Positions 1-5,890 of a DNA stretch of 6,764 bases are shown here, piece by piece (positions within the stretch are counted from its first letter, which is position 1; each line of letters opens with the position of its first letter). The stretch is from an uncultured Ruminococcus sp. Its GTDB lineage: Bacteria; Bacillota; Clostridia; Oscillospirales; CAG-272. A program made the position numbers and the translations under genes. The stretch is taken from NCBI GenBank assembly GCA_902783705.1, contig CACZSA010000303.1:1-6764 (forward strand), read 5' to 3'. The notes below the pieces were generated by a model. It was given only the letters and a program-made list of their open reading frames with translations. It searched no databases and had not been told where the DNA came from.

Positions 1-1728
1 GCCGTAGAATTCGACTTCTGCAACGTCGCCGTGGTCAGCGTCGTTGAAGTAGCGGAACATGGTGTAGCCGGTGTTGTTCTCGAATTCGGTCACGATGTAG
101 TATTCGGGAGCCGTGCCGGTGGTGTCGGACTGCCAGAGGGAAGTCCAGTTTTCACCGTCGTTGGAGCCCTGGATCTGCGCGCCCTTGAAGCGGGAGTTGT
201 AGTCGGTGTCGACGTGGCGGGAGAGGATCGCGACCTTTTCGAGGATGTAGGTCTCGCTCATCTGCATGCCGCAGTAGCCGTCGCCCTGTCCGAGCGGGTC
301 GAAGAAGGTGTTGGCCTTGCCGTCGAACGCGGAAGCCGCGCCGGAGCCTTCCGTGCCGTCCCAGCCGGTCTCATTGCCGATGACCGTGCCGATCATGATG
401 TTGCCGGATTCGCCGGAAGCCGGGTAGGAAGCGGCGTCAGCGGAGCAGAGAACGACTTCGGAGACCTGGAAGGTGCCGGAGGTGGTGCTGTAATTCTGGA
501 ACTGGAAGTACTGATAGGGTTCCGTCGCGTCGATCTTCGCGGCGTAGTAGGTGAAGTCGGTTTCCTCGAAGAAGGTTTCGTCACCGACCGCGATGGGATT
601 CCAGATCACGCCGTCAGCGGATCCGAAGAGACCCCATTCGTTCGGGGATCTGCCGTTGTAGGAGGCGTTGTCGTTCGCCGTCGCCATGATGATGCCGTTG
701 ATGGCAAGAGGCGCGTCGATCTTCGCGATGGAAACGCACGGGAAGGAGGAGGTGCAGAACTTCGTGGTCGTGTCGTCGTCCCAGAGGTTCTTCGCGCCTT
801 CGTTGGAGTTGCCCGTGGTGCCGTTCACATAGGTGTAGTCCTTGATGGGCTTGGTGCCGATGGCAGCGGCGGCAGCGGCGGCGGAGTCATAGGAGGAACC
901 GTCGTTCGCGAGGGCCGCGAGATCGGTGGGCATCTGGAGATCGACCGCTTCGACTTCGGGAGCGGCGATGTCCGCTGCGGAGGGAGCGCCTTCCTTGAGG
1001 GCCTTGTCCGCGGGAACGAGCTTGTCTTCGGAGAATTCGCCGATTTCGTTGTAATCGGAGATCAGGCCGATGAAGACGTAGGTGGAGCCGCCGACCGGGA
1101 TGCCGGTGTAGGTGGTCTCACCCGCGCAGACCTTGAGGATCTCGGGGATGATTTCGCTGTACGGCTTGCCCGTCGCTTCGGAGATCAGCTTGGTGCCGAT
1201 GTCCGTCGTCAGGAAGACGTTCGGAACGGTGTTTTCGGTCTGGGTCATGCCGACGTACGCGTGGGACATGGTGATCTCGTTGGTCTCGGGATCCACGTCT
1301 TCGGTTCCGGCGTCGCCCGCGTTGTAGTTGTTGAGGACGAGAGCCGCAACGCCGCCCGCATCGCGAACACGCGCCGTCTTTTCGGTGAAGGTGCTGGAGC
1401 CGCGGAGAACGAGGCCGACCTTGCCTTCAACGGCGGAGATGTCCTCGACATCCGAGGTCGCGGTGTCAAGCCAGACAGCTTCATACCAGCCGGGGGTGAG
1501 GTTTTCGAGTACGTTCGCGTCGAGGTTGTCGCCGGAAGGACGCCCGAAGCCCTGCGCCACGGTGCCGTCCCGCGTCACGATGCAGTACGTTTCGCGGTCG
1601 AGCATGTTGACGTCTTCATCCCAGTACTCGTCATCTGACTCATCATAGGTGAAGATCGTTGCGCTTGCGCTGATGGTCATCATGGCGACCATTGTCAGCG
1701 AGAGCAGCACAGCAAGGAGTTTTTTCAT
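1..1728 (-). CDS. Secreted protein with PA domain and two F5/8 type C (discoidin-like) domains, C-terminus cut by window edge
   Basis: The reading frame is open from ATG at 1728 to base 1 (576 codons visible, no stop), so the gene runs off the left edge. Residues 1-23 form a signal peptide: MKK, a hydrophobic core, then ASA before the predicted cut. Residues about 65-195 resemble a protease-associated (PA) domain: GKVGLVLRGSSTFTEK (102-117), then AGGVAALVLNN (125-135) and VPNVFLTTDIGTKLI (168-182). A linker rich in Ala and acidic residues (about 236-296) includes seven Ala in a row at 283-289. Residues about 297-432 and 440-576 look like F5/8 type C modules, with markers NLWDDDTTTKF (314-324), AFDGKANTFFDP (467-478), IQGSNDGENWTSLW (519-532) and a terminal AEVEFYG. 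Such modules usually bind carbohydrate, and PA domains often sit in or beside secreted proteases. No catalytic domain is visible, so function is open. GGAGGT (1741-1736) lies 7 bases before the ATG. Codon use favours GAA, AAG, AAC and ATC, which with the strong promoter suggests high expression. Confidence 0.9.
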   Translation of the reverse strand, partial: MKKLLAVLLSLTMVAMMTISASATIFTYDESDDEYWDEDVNMLDRETYCIVTRDGTVAQGFGRPSGDNLDANVLENLTPGWYEAVWLDTATSDVEDISAVEGKVGLVLRGSSTFTEKTARVRDAGGVAALVLNNYNAGDAGTEDVDPETNEITMSHAYVGMTQTENTVPNVFLTTDIGTKLISEATGKPYSEIIPEILKVCAGETTYTGIPVGGSTYVFIGLISDYNEIGEFSEDKLVPADKALKEGAPSAADIAAPEVEAVDLQMPTDLAALANDGSSYDSAAAAAAAIGTKPIKDYTYVNGTTGNSNEGAKNLWDDDTTTKFCTSSFPCVSIAKIDAPLAINGIIMATANDNASYNGRSPNEWGLFGSADGVIWNPIAVGDETFFEETDFTYYAAKIDATEPYQYFQFQNYSTTSGTFQVSEVVLCSADAASYPASGESGNIMIGTVIGNETGWDGTEGSGAASAFDGKANTFFDPLGQGDGYCGMQMSETYILEKVAILSRHVDTDYNSRFKGAQIQGSNDGENWTSLWQSDTTGTAPEYYIVTEFENNTGYTMFRYFNDADHGDVAEVEFYG

Positions 1729-1757
1729 GAATGATACCTCCATGATGAATTTTTTTC

Positions 1758-1780
1758 CGAAACCGCCGACAGCGGCTCCG
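1758..1780 (-). promoter_or_regulatory. Stem-loop in the 5' leader of the secreted protein mRNA
   Basis: Read on the minus strand, CGGAGCCGC and GCGGTTTCG can pair over 9 base pairs (two of them G-U) around a 5-base loop. The structure lies in the roughly 80-base leader, 16 bases before the Shine-Dalgarno GGAGGT. An A-run rather than a T-run follows it, so it is not an intrinsic terminator. It may stabilise the transcript or keep the ribosome site open. The pairing is seen in the sequence; the role is inferred. Confidence 0.45.
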
Positions 1781-1815
1781 CGAAATGATCGGAAATCCTC
1801 CGTCATAACGTGTAC

Positions 1816-1844
1816 ATTATATCATTTCTGAAGGGCCTTGTCAA
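1816..1844 (-). promoter_or_regulatory. Consensus sigma-A type promoter of the secreted protein gene
   Basis: On the minus strand a perfect -35 TTGACA (1844-1839) is followed by a 17-base spacer and a perfect -10 TATAAT (1821-1816), with TGA directly before the -10 as an extended -10 element. Transcription should start near 1809, giving a leader of about 80 bases before the ATG at 1728. An A/T-rich block directly upstream could act as an UP element. The match to consensus predicts strong constitutive transcription unless a repressor acts here. Confidence 0.9.
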
Positions 1845-1846
1845 TC

Positions 1847-1864
1847 AATTTTTTACAAAAAATT
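1847..1864. promoter_or_regulatory. A/T palindrome abutting the -35 of the secreted protein promoter
   Basis: AATTTTTT, two bases, then AAAAAATT form a perfect 8-base inverted repeat. It ends 2 bases upstream of the TTGACA element. Position and composition fit an UP element contacted by the RNA polymerase alpha subunit; an operator for an AT-binding regulator is the alternative. A similar T6A6 palindrome sits just before the DUF3737 promoter at 2977-2990. Confidence 0.5.
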
Positions 1865-1931
1865 AAGAAGCAAATCCACGAAATGTTGAAAAATCCGCTT
1901 AAAGAACACGGATATGCACAAAATTACTCCG

Positions 1932-1963
1932 CAAAAGAAAAGCAATTGCCAGAGCGAAATTGC
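1932..1963 (-). terminator. Probable intrinsic terminator of the exonuclease gene
   Basis: On the minus strand, 24 bases after the exonuclease stop codon, GCAATT (1963-1958) and AATTGC (1947-1942) can form a 6-base-pair stem with a 10-base loop, followed by TTTTCTTTT. The stem is short and AT-rich for a terminator, so termination may be partial. It lies upstream of the separate promoter of the secreted protein gene, which fits an end of transcript here. Confidence 0.5.
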
Positions 1964-1987
1964 CTGTGAAAAATGAATATTTAATCG

Positions 1988-2857
1988 TTATACTTCTTCG
2001 TTTGTACCGAATGCCGCTTCCGCGCAGTCCCGCGCAAGGGTCAAGAGACTCCGGGGAAAGCGCGGCGAGAAGGCCAGCTCTCCGATCGCACGGGGCAGAG
2101 GTTCTCCGCCCGCGAGCGCGATGAGCCGCCGGTTGAGCGCGATCCGCTCCCGGGATTCATCGAGATTCGTGCGGATCCGCGGCTTCTTCACCTCGTCGAG
2201 CCGCGCGAGGATCGCGTCGAGGGATCCGAACTGGCAGAGCAGCTCCGCCGCCGTCTTCGGTCCGACGCCCGGGACGCCCGCGATGTTGTCGGACGAATCC
2301 CCGACGAGGCATTTCCAGTCCGCGAACTGCTCCGGCGTCACGCCGAACTTCGCCTTCACGACGAGGGGATTCACAAGCGTCGTCACGCCGTGCCCGTACA
2401 CCGCCACCGAGACCCGCTCGCCGATCAGCTGCCAGTAGTCCCGATCCGTCGAGAGGATCGTCACCCGCCGCTCATCCGACACAGCGAGCGCATAGGAGGC
2501 GATCAGATCGTCCGCCTCGCAGCCCCTTGCCTCCGCGTGGGGGATCCCGCAGGCATCGAGGAGCGCGCAGATCGCCGGGATCTGGGGGAAGGGGAGCTCG
2601 TCCTCCGCCATCTGCGAATAATCCGGGCGGTTCGCCTTGTATTCCGCGTCGAGCGAACGACGGTCGCCGCATTCCTCCGTGTCGAAGAGGACGAGCGCGT
2701 GCGTCGGGCGCAGATCGGAAATCACCGTCGCGAGCGCGTTGCCGAAGCCGTAGACCGCGTTGTAGCGCACGCCGGAAGGGGTGCGGAAATGATCCGGCAT
2801 TCCGTAGAACATCCGGAAAAGCAGATTGTGTCCGTCCACAAGGAGCAGGTGGTCCAT
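1988..2857 (-). CDS. Stand-alone 5'-3' exonuclease (FEN/PolI 5'-nuclease family)
   Basis: This 289-residue protein matches the 5'-nuclease domain found at the N-terminus of DNA polymerase I, here without a polymerase domain. Enzymes of this family cut 5' flaps and RNA primers using two metal ions. Expected acidic metal ligands are visible: D8 in LLLVDGHN, D59 in LVLFDTE, E114, D116 and D117 in GCEADDL, D138 and D140 in STDRDYW, D187 and D190 in GDSSDN. YKANRP (73-78) is the conserved basic motif near the active site, and GVPGVGPKTAAELL (194-207) is the helix-hairpin-helix (H3TH) DNA-binding motif. I chose ATG at 2857 because AGGAG (2868-2864) lies 6 bases before it and the domain begins right there. 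The frame could extend to a TTG at 2890, but that would fall inside the leader hairpin. The gene is divergent from DUF3737 and is probably monocistronic. Related stand-alone proteins occur in Firmicutes and phages (YpcP type). The family call is secure; the exact cellular role is inferred. Confidence 0.93.
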   Translation of the reverse strand: MDHLLLVDGHNLLFRMFYGMPDHFRTPSGVRYNAVYGFGNALATVISDLRPTHALVLFDTEECGDRRSLDAEYKANRPDYSQMAEDELPFPQIPAICALLDACGIPHAEARGCEADDLIASYALAVSDERRVTILSTDRDYWQLIGERVSVAVYGHGVTTLVNPLVVKAKFGVTPEQFADWKCLVGDSSDNIAGVPGVGPKTAAELLCQFGSLDAILARLDEVKKPRIRTNLDESRERIALNRRLIALAGGEPLPRAIGELAFSPRFPRSLLTLARDCAEAAFGTNEEV

Positions 2858-2882
2858 GGAGGTCTCCTCTCGATCCATCATT

Positions 2883-2918
2883 GCGGTCAAAGAATCGGTC
2901 TGTCGGATTTTTGACCGC
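2883..2918 (-). promoter_or_regulatory. Strong 5'-end hairpin in the exonuclease mRNA leader
   Basis: GCGGTCAAA (minus strand 2918-2910) and TTTGACCGC (2891-2883) are a perfect 9-base inverted repeat. Inside it AATC and GATT add four pairs after a single bulged C, closing a 9-base loop. The predicted transcription start is near 2922, so the RNA would begin about 4 bases before this stem, and the Shine-Dalgarno AGGAG lies 14 bases after it. It may protect the RNA 5' end or regulate expression. As DNA, the GGTCAAA/TTTGACC arms could also be an operator. The repeat is observed; the function is inferred. Confidence 0.6.
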
Positions 2919-2928
2919 CGCTCTGCCT

Positions 2929-2957
2929 ATTGTACCACAAACGCGCCCGGATTACAA
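2929..2957 (-). promoter_or_regulatory. Sigma-A type promoter of the exonuclease gene
   Basis: On the minus strand, TTGTAA (2957-2952), a 17-base spacer and TACAAT (2934-2929) form a good -35/-10 pair, with TGG before the -10 as an extended element. The start would be near 2922, giving a leader of about 65 bases. It is divergent from the DUF3737 promoter; the two -35 boxes are about 38 bases apart. Confidence 0.75.
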
Positions 2958-2976
2958 GCGCTCCGCCGACGTCGCA

Positions 2977-2990
2977 ATTTTTTAAAAAAT
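2977..2990. promoter_or_regulatory. T6A6 palindrome between the divergent promoters
   Basis: The perfect 14-base palindrome ATTTTTTAAAAAAT lies 4-5 bases upstream of the -35 of the DUF3737 promoter and about 19 bases upstream of the exonuclease -35. It resembles the palindrome at 1847-1864 in composition and in its position relative to a -35. It is probably an UP element or a bent A-tract; a shared regulator site is possible. Confidence 0.5.
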
Positions 2991-2995
2991 ACGGT

Positions 2996-3023
2996 TTGTT
3001 TTTTCATATTTGCATGCTATACT
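2996..3023 (+). promoter_or_regulatory. Promoter of the DUF3737-MalY operon
   Basis: TATACT (3018-3023) is a good -10, preceded by TGC as an extended -10 element. The -35 is weaker: TTGTTT at 2996-3001 with a 16-base spacer, or TTTGTT one base earlier with 17. The start would be near 3030, giving a leader of about 88 bases before the ATG at 3118. The extended -10 probably compensates for the poor -35. Confidence 0.7.
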
Positions 3024-3117
3024 GACCGCGTCAAAAGAGCGCGGATTTCGCCGTATAAGCGCGGACCGTGCGCCGGCAACAGATTGAAATTATATAATAA
3101 CATAAAGGATGAACTAT

Positions 3118-3987
3118 ATGTCAGAAAGAACCGTCATCCGGCAGGAAATGCTTGCCGGAGAGCGCGCCATGTTCGGCGCAGAGCACACCGACGTCGTCGA
3201 TACCATCTTCCACGACGGCGAATCCCCCCTGAAGGAGAGCCGCGATATCCGCCTCGACGGCTGCATGTTCAAGTGGAAATACCCCCTCTGGTACGCAAAG
3301 GACATCGAGGTCAAAAATACCACATGGTTTGAGATGGCCCGCGCAGGCGTCTGGTATTCGGACAACGTCTCCCTGACCGACTGCGCGATCGAGGCGCCGA
3401 AGAACTTCCGCCGCTGCCGGGATCTCTCCATGACCCGCGTCACGATCCCGAACGCCGCGGAGACTCTCTGGTCCTGCCGGGGCGTGAAGCTTTCGGACGT
3501 GACGGTGAAGGGCGACTATTTCGCAATGAACTCCGAAGATCTCGAGGTCGACGGGCTGACGCTTTACGGCAACTACTCCTTCGACGGGGTGAGGAACGCC
3601 GTGATCCGGAACTCCCACCTTCTCACGAAGGACGCGTTCTGGAACTCCGAGAACATCACCGTGATCGATTCGTTCATCTCCGGCGAATACCTCGGCTGGA
3701 ACGCGAAGAACCTCACGCTCATCGGCTGTACGATCGAGAGCCTGCAGGGGATGTGCTACATCGACAACCTCGTCATGAAGAACTGCAAGACGCTCAATAC
3801 CACCCTGGCCTTCGAGTATTCCTCGGTCGACGCGGAGCTCACCGGCCGCATCGACAGTGTCTTCAATCCCTCCTCCGGCGTCATCCGCGCGGACGAGATC
3901 GGCGAGCTGACGATGGATCCCGCGCGCATCGATCCCGCGAAGACGAAGATCGTCGTCGCCGGGGAGGAGGTCCGCCGTGACGTTTGA
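3118..3987 (+). CDS. DUF3737 family protein, single-stranded parallel beta-helix
   Basis: This 289-residue protein matches, by recall of the family pattern, DUF3737 proteins of Firmicutes and Actinobacteria, whose function is not established. From about residue 42 it consists of regular coils of 19-21 residues; from 123 to 236 six consecutive coils are exactly 19 residues long. Each coil has a hydrophobic strand (such as NLTLIGCTIE), a Gly or Asp turn and an aromatic-rich second strand (WYAKD, WYSDN, LWSCRG, FWNSEN, LGWNAKN). This predicts a pectate-lyase-like right-handed helix. There is no signal peptide or membrane segment, so it should be cytoplasmic. The ATG at 3118 was chosen because AAAGGA (3104-3109) lies 8 bases before it; the ATG at 3109 would overlap that site. 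Its end overlaps the PLP enzyme gene by 11 bases, so the two are translationally coupled and probably act together. Whether it is an enzyme, scaffold or binding protein cannot be told here. Confidence 0.85.
   Translation: MSERTVIRQEMLAGERAMFGAEHTDVVDTIFHDGESPLKESRDIRLDGCMFKWKYPLWYAKDIEVKNTTWFEMARAGVWYSDNVSLTDCAIEAPKNFRRCRDLSMTRVTIPNAAETLWSCRGVKLSDVTVKGDYFAMNSEDLEVDGLTLYGNYSFDGVRNAVIRNSHLLTKDAFWNSENITVIDSFISGEYLGWNAKNLTLIGCTIESLQGMCYIDNLVMKNCKTLNTTLAFEYSSVDAELTGRIDSVFNPSSGVIRADEIGELTMDPARIDPAKTKIVVAGEEVRRDV
3961..3970 (+). promoter_or_regulatory. Ribosome binding site for the MalY-family gene, inside the DUF3737 gene
   Basis: GGGGAGGAGG lies within the last codons of the DUF3737 gene, 6 bases before GTG at 3977. 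It is close to an ideal Shine-Dalgarno and decides the GTG start, since the family's N-terminal motif (FDTPVDRRGSGSIKWD) begins right after it. The location allows ribosomes that finish DUF3737 to reinitiate on the next gene. Confidence 0.85.
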
Positions 3988-5170
3988 CTTCGACACACCC
4001 GTCGACCGCCGCGGCTCCGGCTCGATCAAATGGGATATCCGCGGCGGTGAGCTCCCGATGTGGGTCGCCGACATGGACCTCAGGACCGCCCCCGCCGTCC
4101 GCGAAGCCGTCGCCCGGATCAACGAGCTCGGCGTCTTCGGCTATACCGACACCGACGAAAAATGGCGCGAGGCCTACTGCGCCTGGTGGCGGACGCGGCA
4201 CGACTACGCGATCGAACCTGACTGGCTGATCTTCACGACGGGCGTCATCCCCGCGATCTCCACGGCGGTCCGCAAGCTCACGACCCCCGCCGAAAAGGTC
4301 GCCGTCCTCACCCCGGTCTATAACATTTTCTTCAACAGCATCCTGAACAACGGCCGCGTCCCGGTCGAGATCCCGCTTTCCCGCTCTGTCGGCGCGGACG
4401 GGAGGATCGGATATTCCGTCGATTTCGACGCGCTCGAGGAGGGCCTCGCCGATCCGCAGACGACCCTGCTCCTCTTCTGCAACCCGCACAACCCCGTCGG
4501 GAAGATCTGGGACCGGGAGACGCTCGCGATGGTCGGCGCGCTTTGTGCCAAGCACGGCGTGACTGTTGTCTCGGACGAGATCCACTGCGACATCACCGAG
4601 CCCGGCAAATCCTACGTCCCCTTTGCGTCGGTCAACGAGATCAACGCGAAGATCACCGTCACCTGCATCGCCCCGACGAAGGCCTTCAACTGCGCCGGGA
4701 TGCAGACCGCGGCCGTCCTGAGCGAGGATCCCTTCCTCCGCCATAAAATGTGGCGCGGCCTCAACACCGACGAGGTCGGGGAGCCGAACGTCTTCGCGGT
4801 CCCGGTCGCCGTCGCCGCGTTCACGGAGGGCGGGGAATGGCTCGACGCGATGCGCGCCTACGTCTTCGGAAACCGCGCATACGCCGAAAACTACATTCGC
4901 GGGAACATCCCCGAAATCGAAGTCACCCCCGCCGACGCCACCTATCTCCTCTGGATCCGGATCGCCGATCTGCTCCGGGAGGGCGAGGATTCCGCGGATT
5001 TCTGCCGCTTCCTGCGTGAGAAGACGGGCCTGTGGCTCAGCGCGGGGACCCAGTACCGCGGCGACGGAGCGGAATTCGTCCGCCTAAACGCCGCCTGCCC
5101 GCGCACCCTCATGGAGGACGGCATGGACCGCCTCGCCCGCGGCGTGAAGCTGTGGCGGGAGAGGAAGTAA
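3977..5170 (+). CDS. MalY/PatB-family PLP-dependent aminotransferase or cystathionine beta-lyase
   Basis: This 397-residue protein is a full-length fold-type I PLP enzyme of the MalY/PatB class. Family members cleave C-S bonds (cystathionine to homocysteine, pyruvate and ammonia, or cysteine-like substrates) or transaminate. Visible marks: FDTPVDRRGSGSIKWD and LPMWVADMD (N-terminal family signature, to residue 34), GYTD (55-58), PVYNIFFN (113-120) at the cofactor pocket, CNPHNPVG (168-175), SDEIH with D200 facing the pyridine nitrogen, and APTKAFN with K235 as the likely Schiff-base lysine. R369 in FVRLN should bind the substrate carboxylate. All expected residues are present, so it should be active; substrate choice cannot be read from sequence. 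The start is GTG at 3977, set by GGGGAGGAGG 6 bases upstream, and overlaps the DUF3737 stop by 11 bases. A hairpin terminator follows 10 bases after the stop. In E. coli, MalY also interferes with the MalT regulator; nothing here suggests that side role. Confidence 0.93.
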   Translation: MTFDFDTPVDRRGSGSIKWDIRGGELPMWVADMDLRTAPAVREAVARINELGVFGYTDTDEKWREAYCAWWRTRHDYAIEPDWLIFTTGVIPAISTAVRKLTTPAEKVAVLTPVYNIFFNSILNNGRVPVEIPLSRSVGADGRIGYSVDFDALEEGLADPQTTLLLFCNPHNPVGKIWDRETLAMVGALCAKHGVTVVSDEIHCDITEPGKSYVPFASVNEINAKITVTCIAPTKAFNCAGMQTAAVLSEDPFLRHKMWRGLNTDEVGEPNVFAVPVAVAAFTEGGEWLDAMRAYVFGNRAYAENYIRGNIPEIEVTPADATYLLWIRIADLLREGEDSADFCRFLREKTGLWLSAGTQYRGDGAEFVRLNAACPRTLMEDGMDRLARGVKLWRERK

Positions 5171-5179
5171 AGCAACAAA

Positions 5180-5208
5180 GAAAAGCCCCCGATCGAGGGC
5201 TTTTTCTT
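5180..5208. terminator. Bidirectional intrinsic terminator between convergent genes
   Basis: AAAAGCCC (5181-5188) pairs with GGGCTTTT (5197-5204) around an 8-base loop; 5180 and 5205 can add a G-U pair. On the plus strand TTTTTCTT follows for the MalY-family gene, and on the minus strand TTTTCTTT follows for the SIMPL gene. It lies 9 bases after the first stop and 12 bases after the second, and so serves both transcripts. Confidence 0.9.
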
Positions 5209-5220
5209 ATGTCTTGGCTT

Positions 5221-5880
5221 TTACCGGATCTCCCACGTGAAGACCGCGCTGTCCGTGACCTCGACGTCCTTCGGGGCGGCGTTCATGCGGAAGGCCCCCT
5301 TCGCCATCATCGGCATCGCGGCGGTGTCGCAGGCAAACGCCGTTTCCGAGACGGGATCCCGGTGGGCGACGCTGTACTCCGCAGAGAGGAGCGTCGAGAG
5401 CTCGCATCCCGAGGCGCGGGCCAGGAGCTCGGCCTTCTCCCGCGCATCCCGGACCGACGCTTCGAGCGCATCCCGCTTCGCCTTCTCCGGATCGGAGAGC
5501 ACGAAGGAGACCGCCAGCTGCGGGTTGGCCTCCGACGCGCCGATCCCGCCGAGGAGGGCGGAGAGCCGGTCGGTGTCGAGCGGGAAGCGGAGCGCATAGG
5601 TCCGCACGACCGCGTAGCCCCGGAAGACGTTCGTCCAGTTGCCGTGCTCGTCGTGAACGCCCTCGTAATCCGCACGGACGTTGAAGTCCGCCATCCGCAG
5701 CGCGTCCTCCTCGATTCCGGCCTCCCGCACGGCGTCGGAGATCGCTTCAGCCTCCCGGTCGGCTTTCTCCATCGCGGCGGCGTAATCGGGATCCTTCGTC
5801 TCCACGGTCAGGGAGACGGAGATCTCGTCGGGCTTCGCGGAAATCTTTCCCGTTCCGCGCACGGTGATCGTTCTGGGCAT
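5221..5880 (-). CDS. SIMPL domain protein (DUF541/YggE family), apparently cytoplasmic
   Basis: This 219-residue protein matches the SIMPL (DUF541, YggE) family along its length. The N-terminal strand TITVRGTGKISAKPDEISVS (4-23), the middle VFRGYAVVRTYALRFPLDTDRL (split at about 85-106), a helical stretch 131-157 (EKAKRDALEASVRDAREKAE) and the final DVEVTDSAVFTWEI are family hallmarks. Family proteins have been linked to oxidative stress and to signalling partners, but the molecular function is poorly known. The protein begins directly with the domain, with no signal peptide or membrane anchor, whereas Gram-negative YggE is exported. ATG at 5880 has GGAGG (5890-5886) 5 bases upstream. It lies 10 bases after the AlgX/AlgJ-like gene stop, so it is probably cotranscribed with it and ended by the shared hairpin at 5180-5208. 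Confidence 0.92.
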   Translation of the reverse strand: MPRTITVRGTGKISAKPDEISVSLTVETKDPDYAAAMEKADREAEAISDAVREAGIEEDALRMADFNVRADYEGVHDEHGNWTNVFRGYAVVRTYALRFPLDTDRLSALLGGIGASEANPQLAVSFVLSDPEKAKRDALEASVRDAREKAELLARASGCELSTLLSAEYSVAHRDPVSETAFACDTAAMPMMAKGAFRMNAAPKDVEVTDSAVFTWEIR

Positions 5881-5890
5881 GGGCGCCTCC

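Noticed and set aside
841..900. GCC/GCT tandem repeat
   Set aside because: It simply encodes seven Ala in the linker of the secreted protein; too short to call a separate repeat element.
31..1638. Long plus-strand open frame of 535 codons opposite the secreted protein gene
   Set aside because: Its product is a monotonous Val/Gly/Asp/Arg-rich string with no domain, start site or ribosome site. The opposite strand encodes a signal peptide and recognisable domains with a promoter, so this frame is a by-product of high GC and codon bias.
1649..1831. Small plus-strand frame of 60 codons over the leader and promoter of the secreted protein gene
   Set aside because: It overlaps the signal peptide, ribosome site and consensus promoter of the minus-strand gene and has no ribosome site of its own.
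1889..1912. Short inverted repeat ATCCG/CGGAT in the AT-rich gap
   Set aside because: A 5-base stem with an 11-base loop and no adjacent T-run; too weak to call.
2858..2890. N-terminal extension of the exonuclease to a TTG start at 2890
   Set aside because: The extra 11 residues precede the conserved domain start, fall within or just after the leader hairpin, and the ATG at 2857 has an ideal ribosome site.
3026..3044. Small inverted repeat CCGCG/CGCGG near the DUF3737 transcription start
   Set aside because: Only 5 pairs with a 9-base loop, and the predicted start falls in its left arm; in GC-rich DNA this is expected by chance.
3121..4122. Minus-strand open frame of 333 codons across DUF3737 and the start of the PLP gene
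   Set aside because: It spans two coupled, well-supported plus-strand genes, has no ribosome site and gives low-complexity Val/Asp/Arg-rich sequence.
3881..4744. Minus-strand open frame of 287 codons inside the PLP enzyme gene
   Set aside because: It is antisense to conserved catalytic motifs, and its composition (Arg/Asp/Gly-rich, ending in an Arg/Ser string) is typical of a shadow frame.
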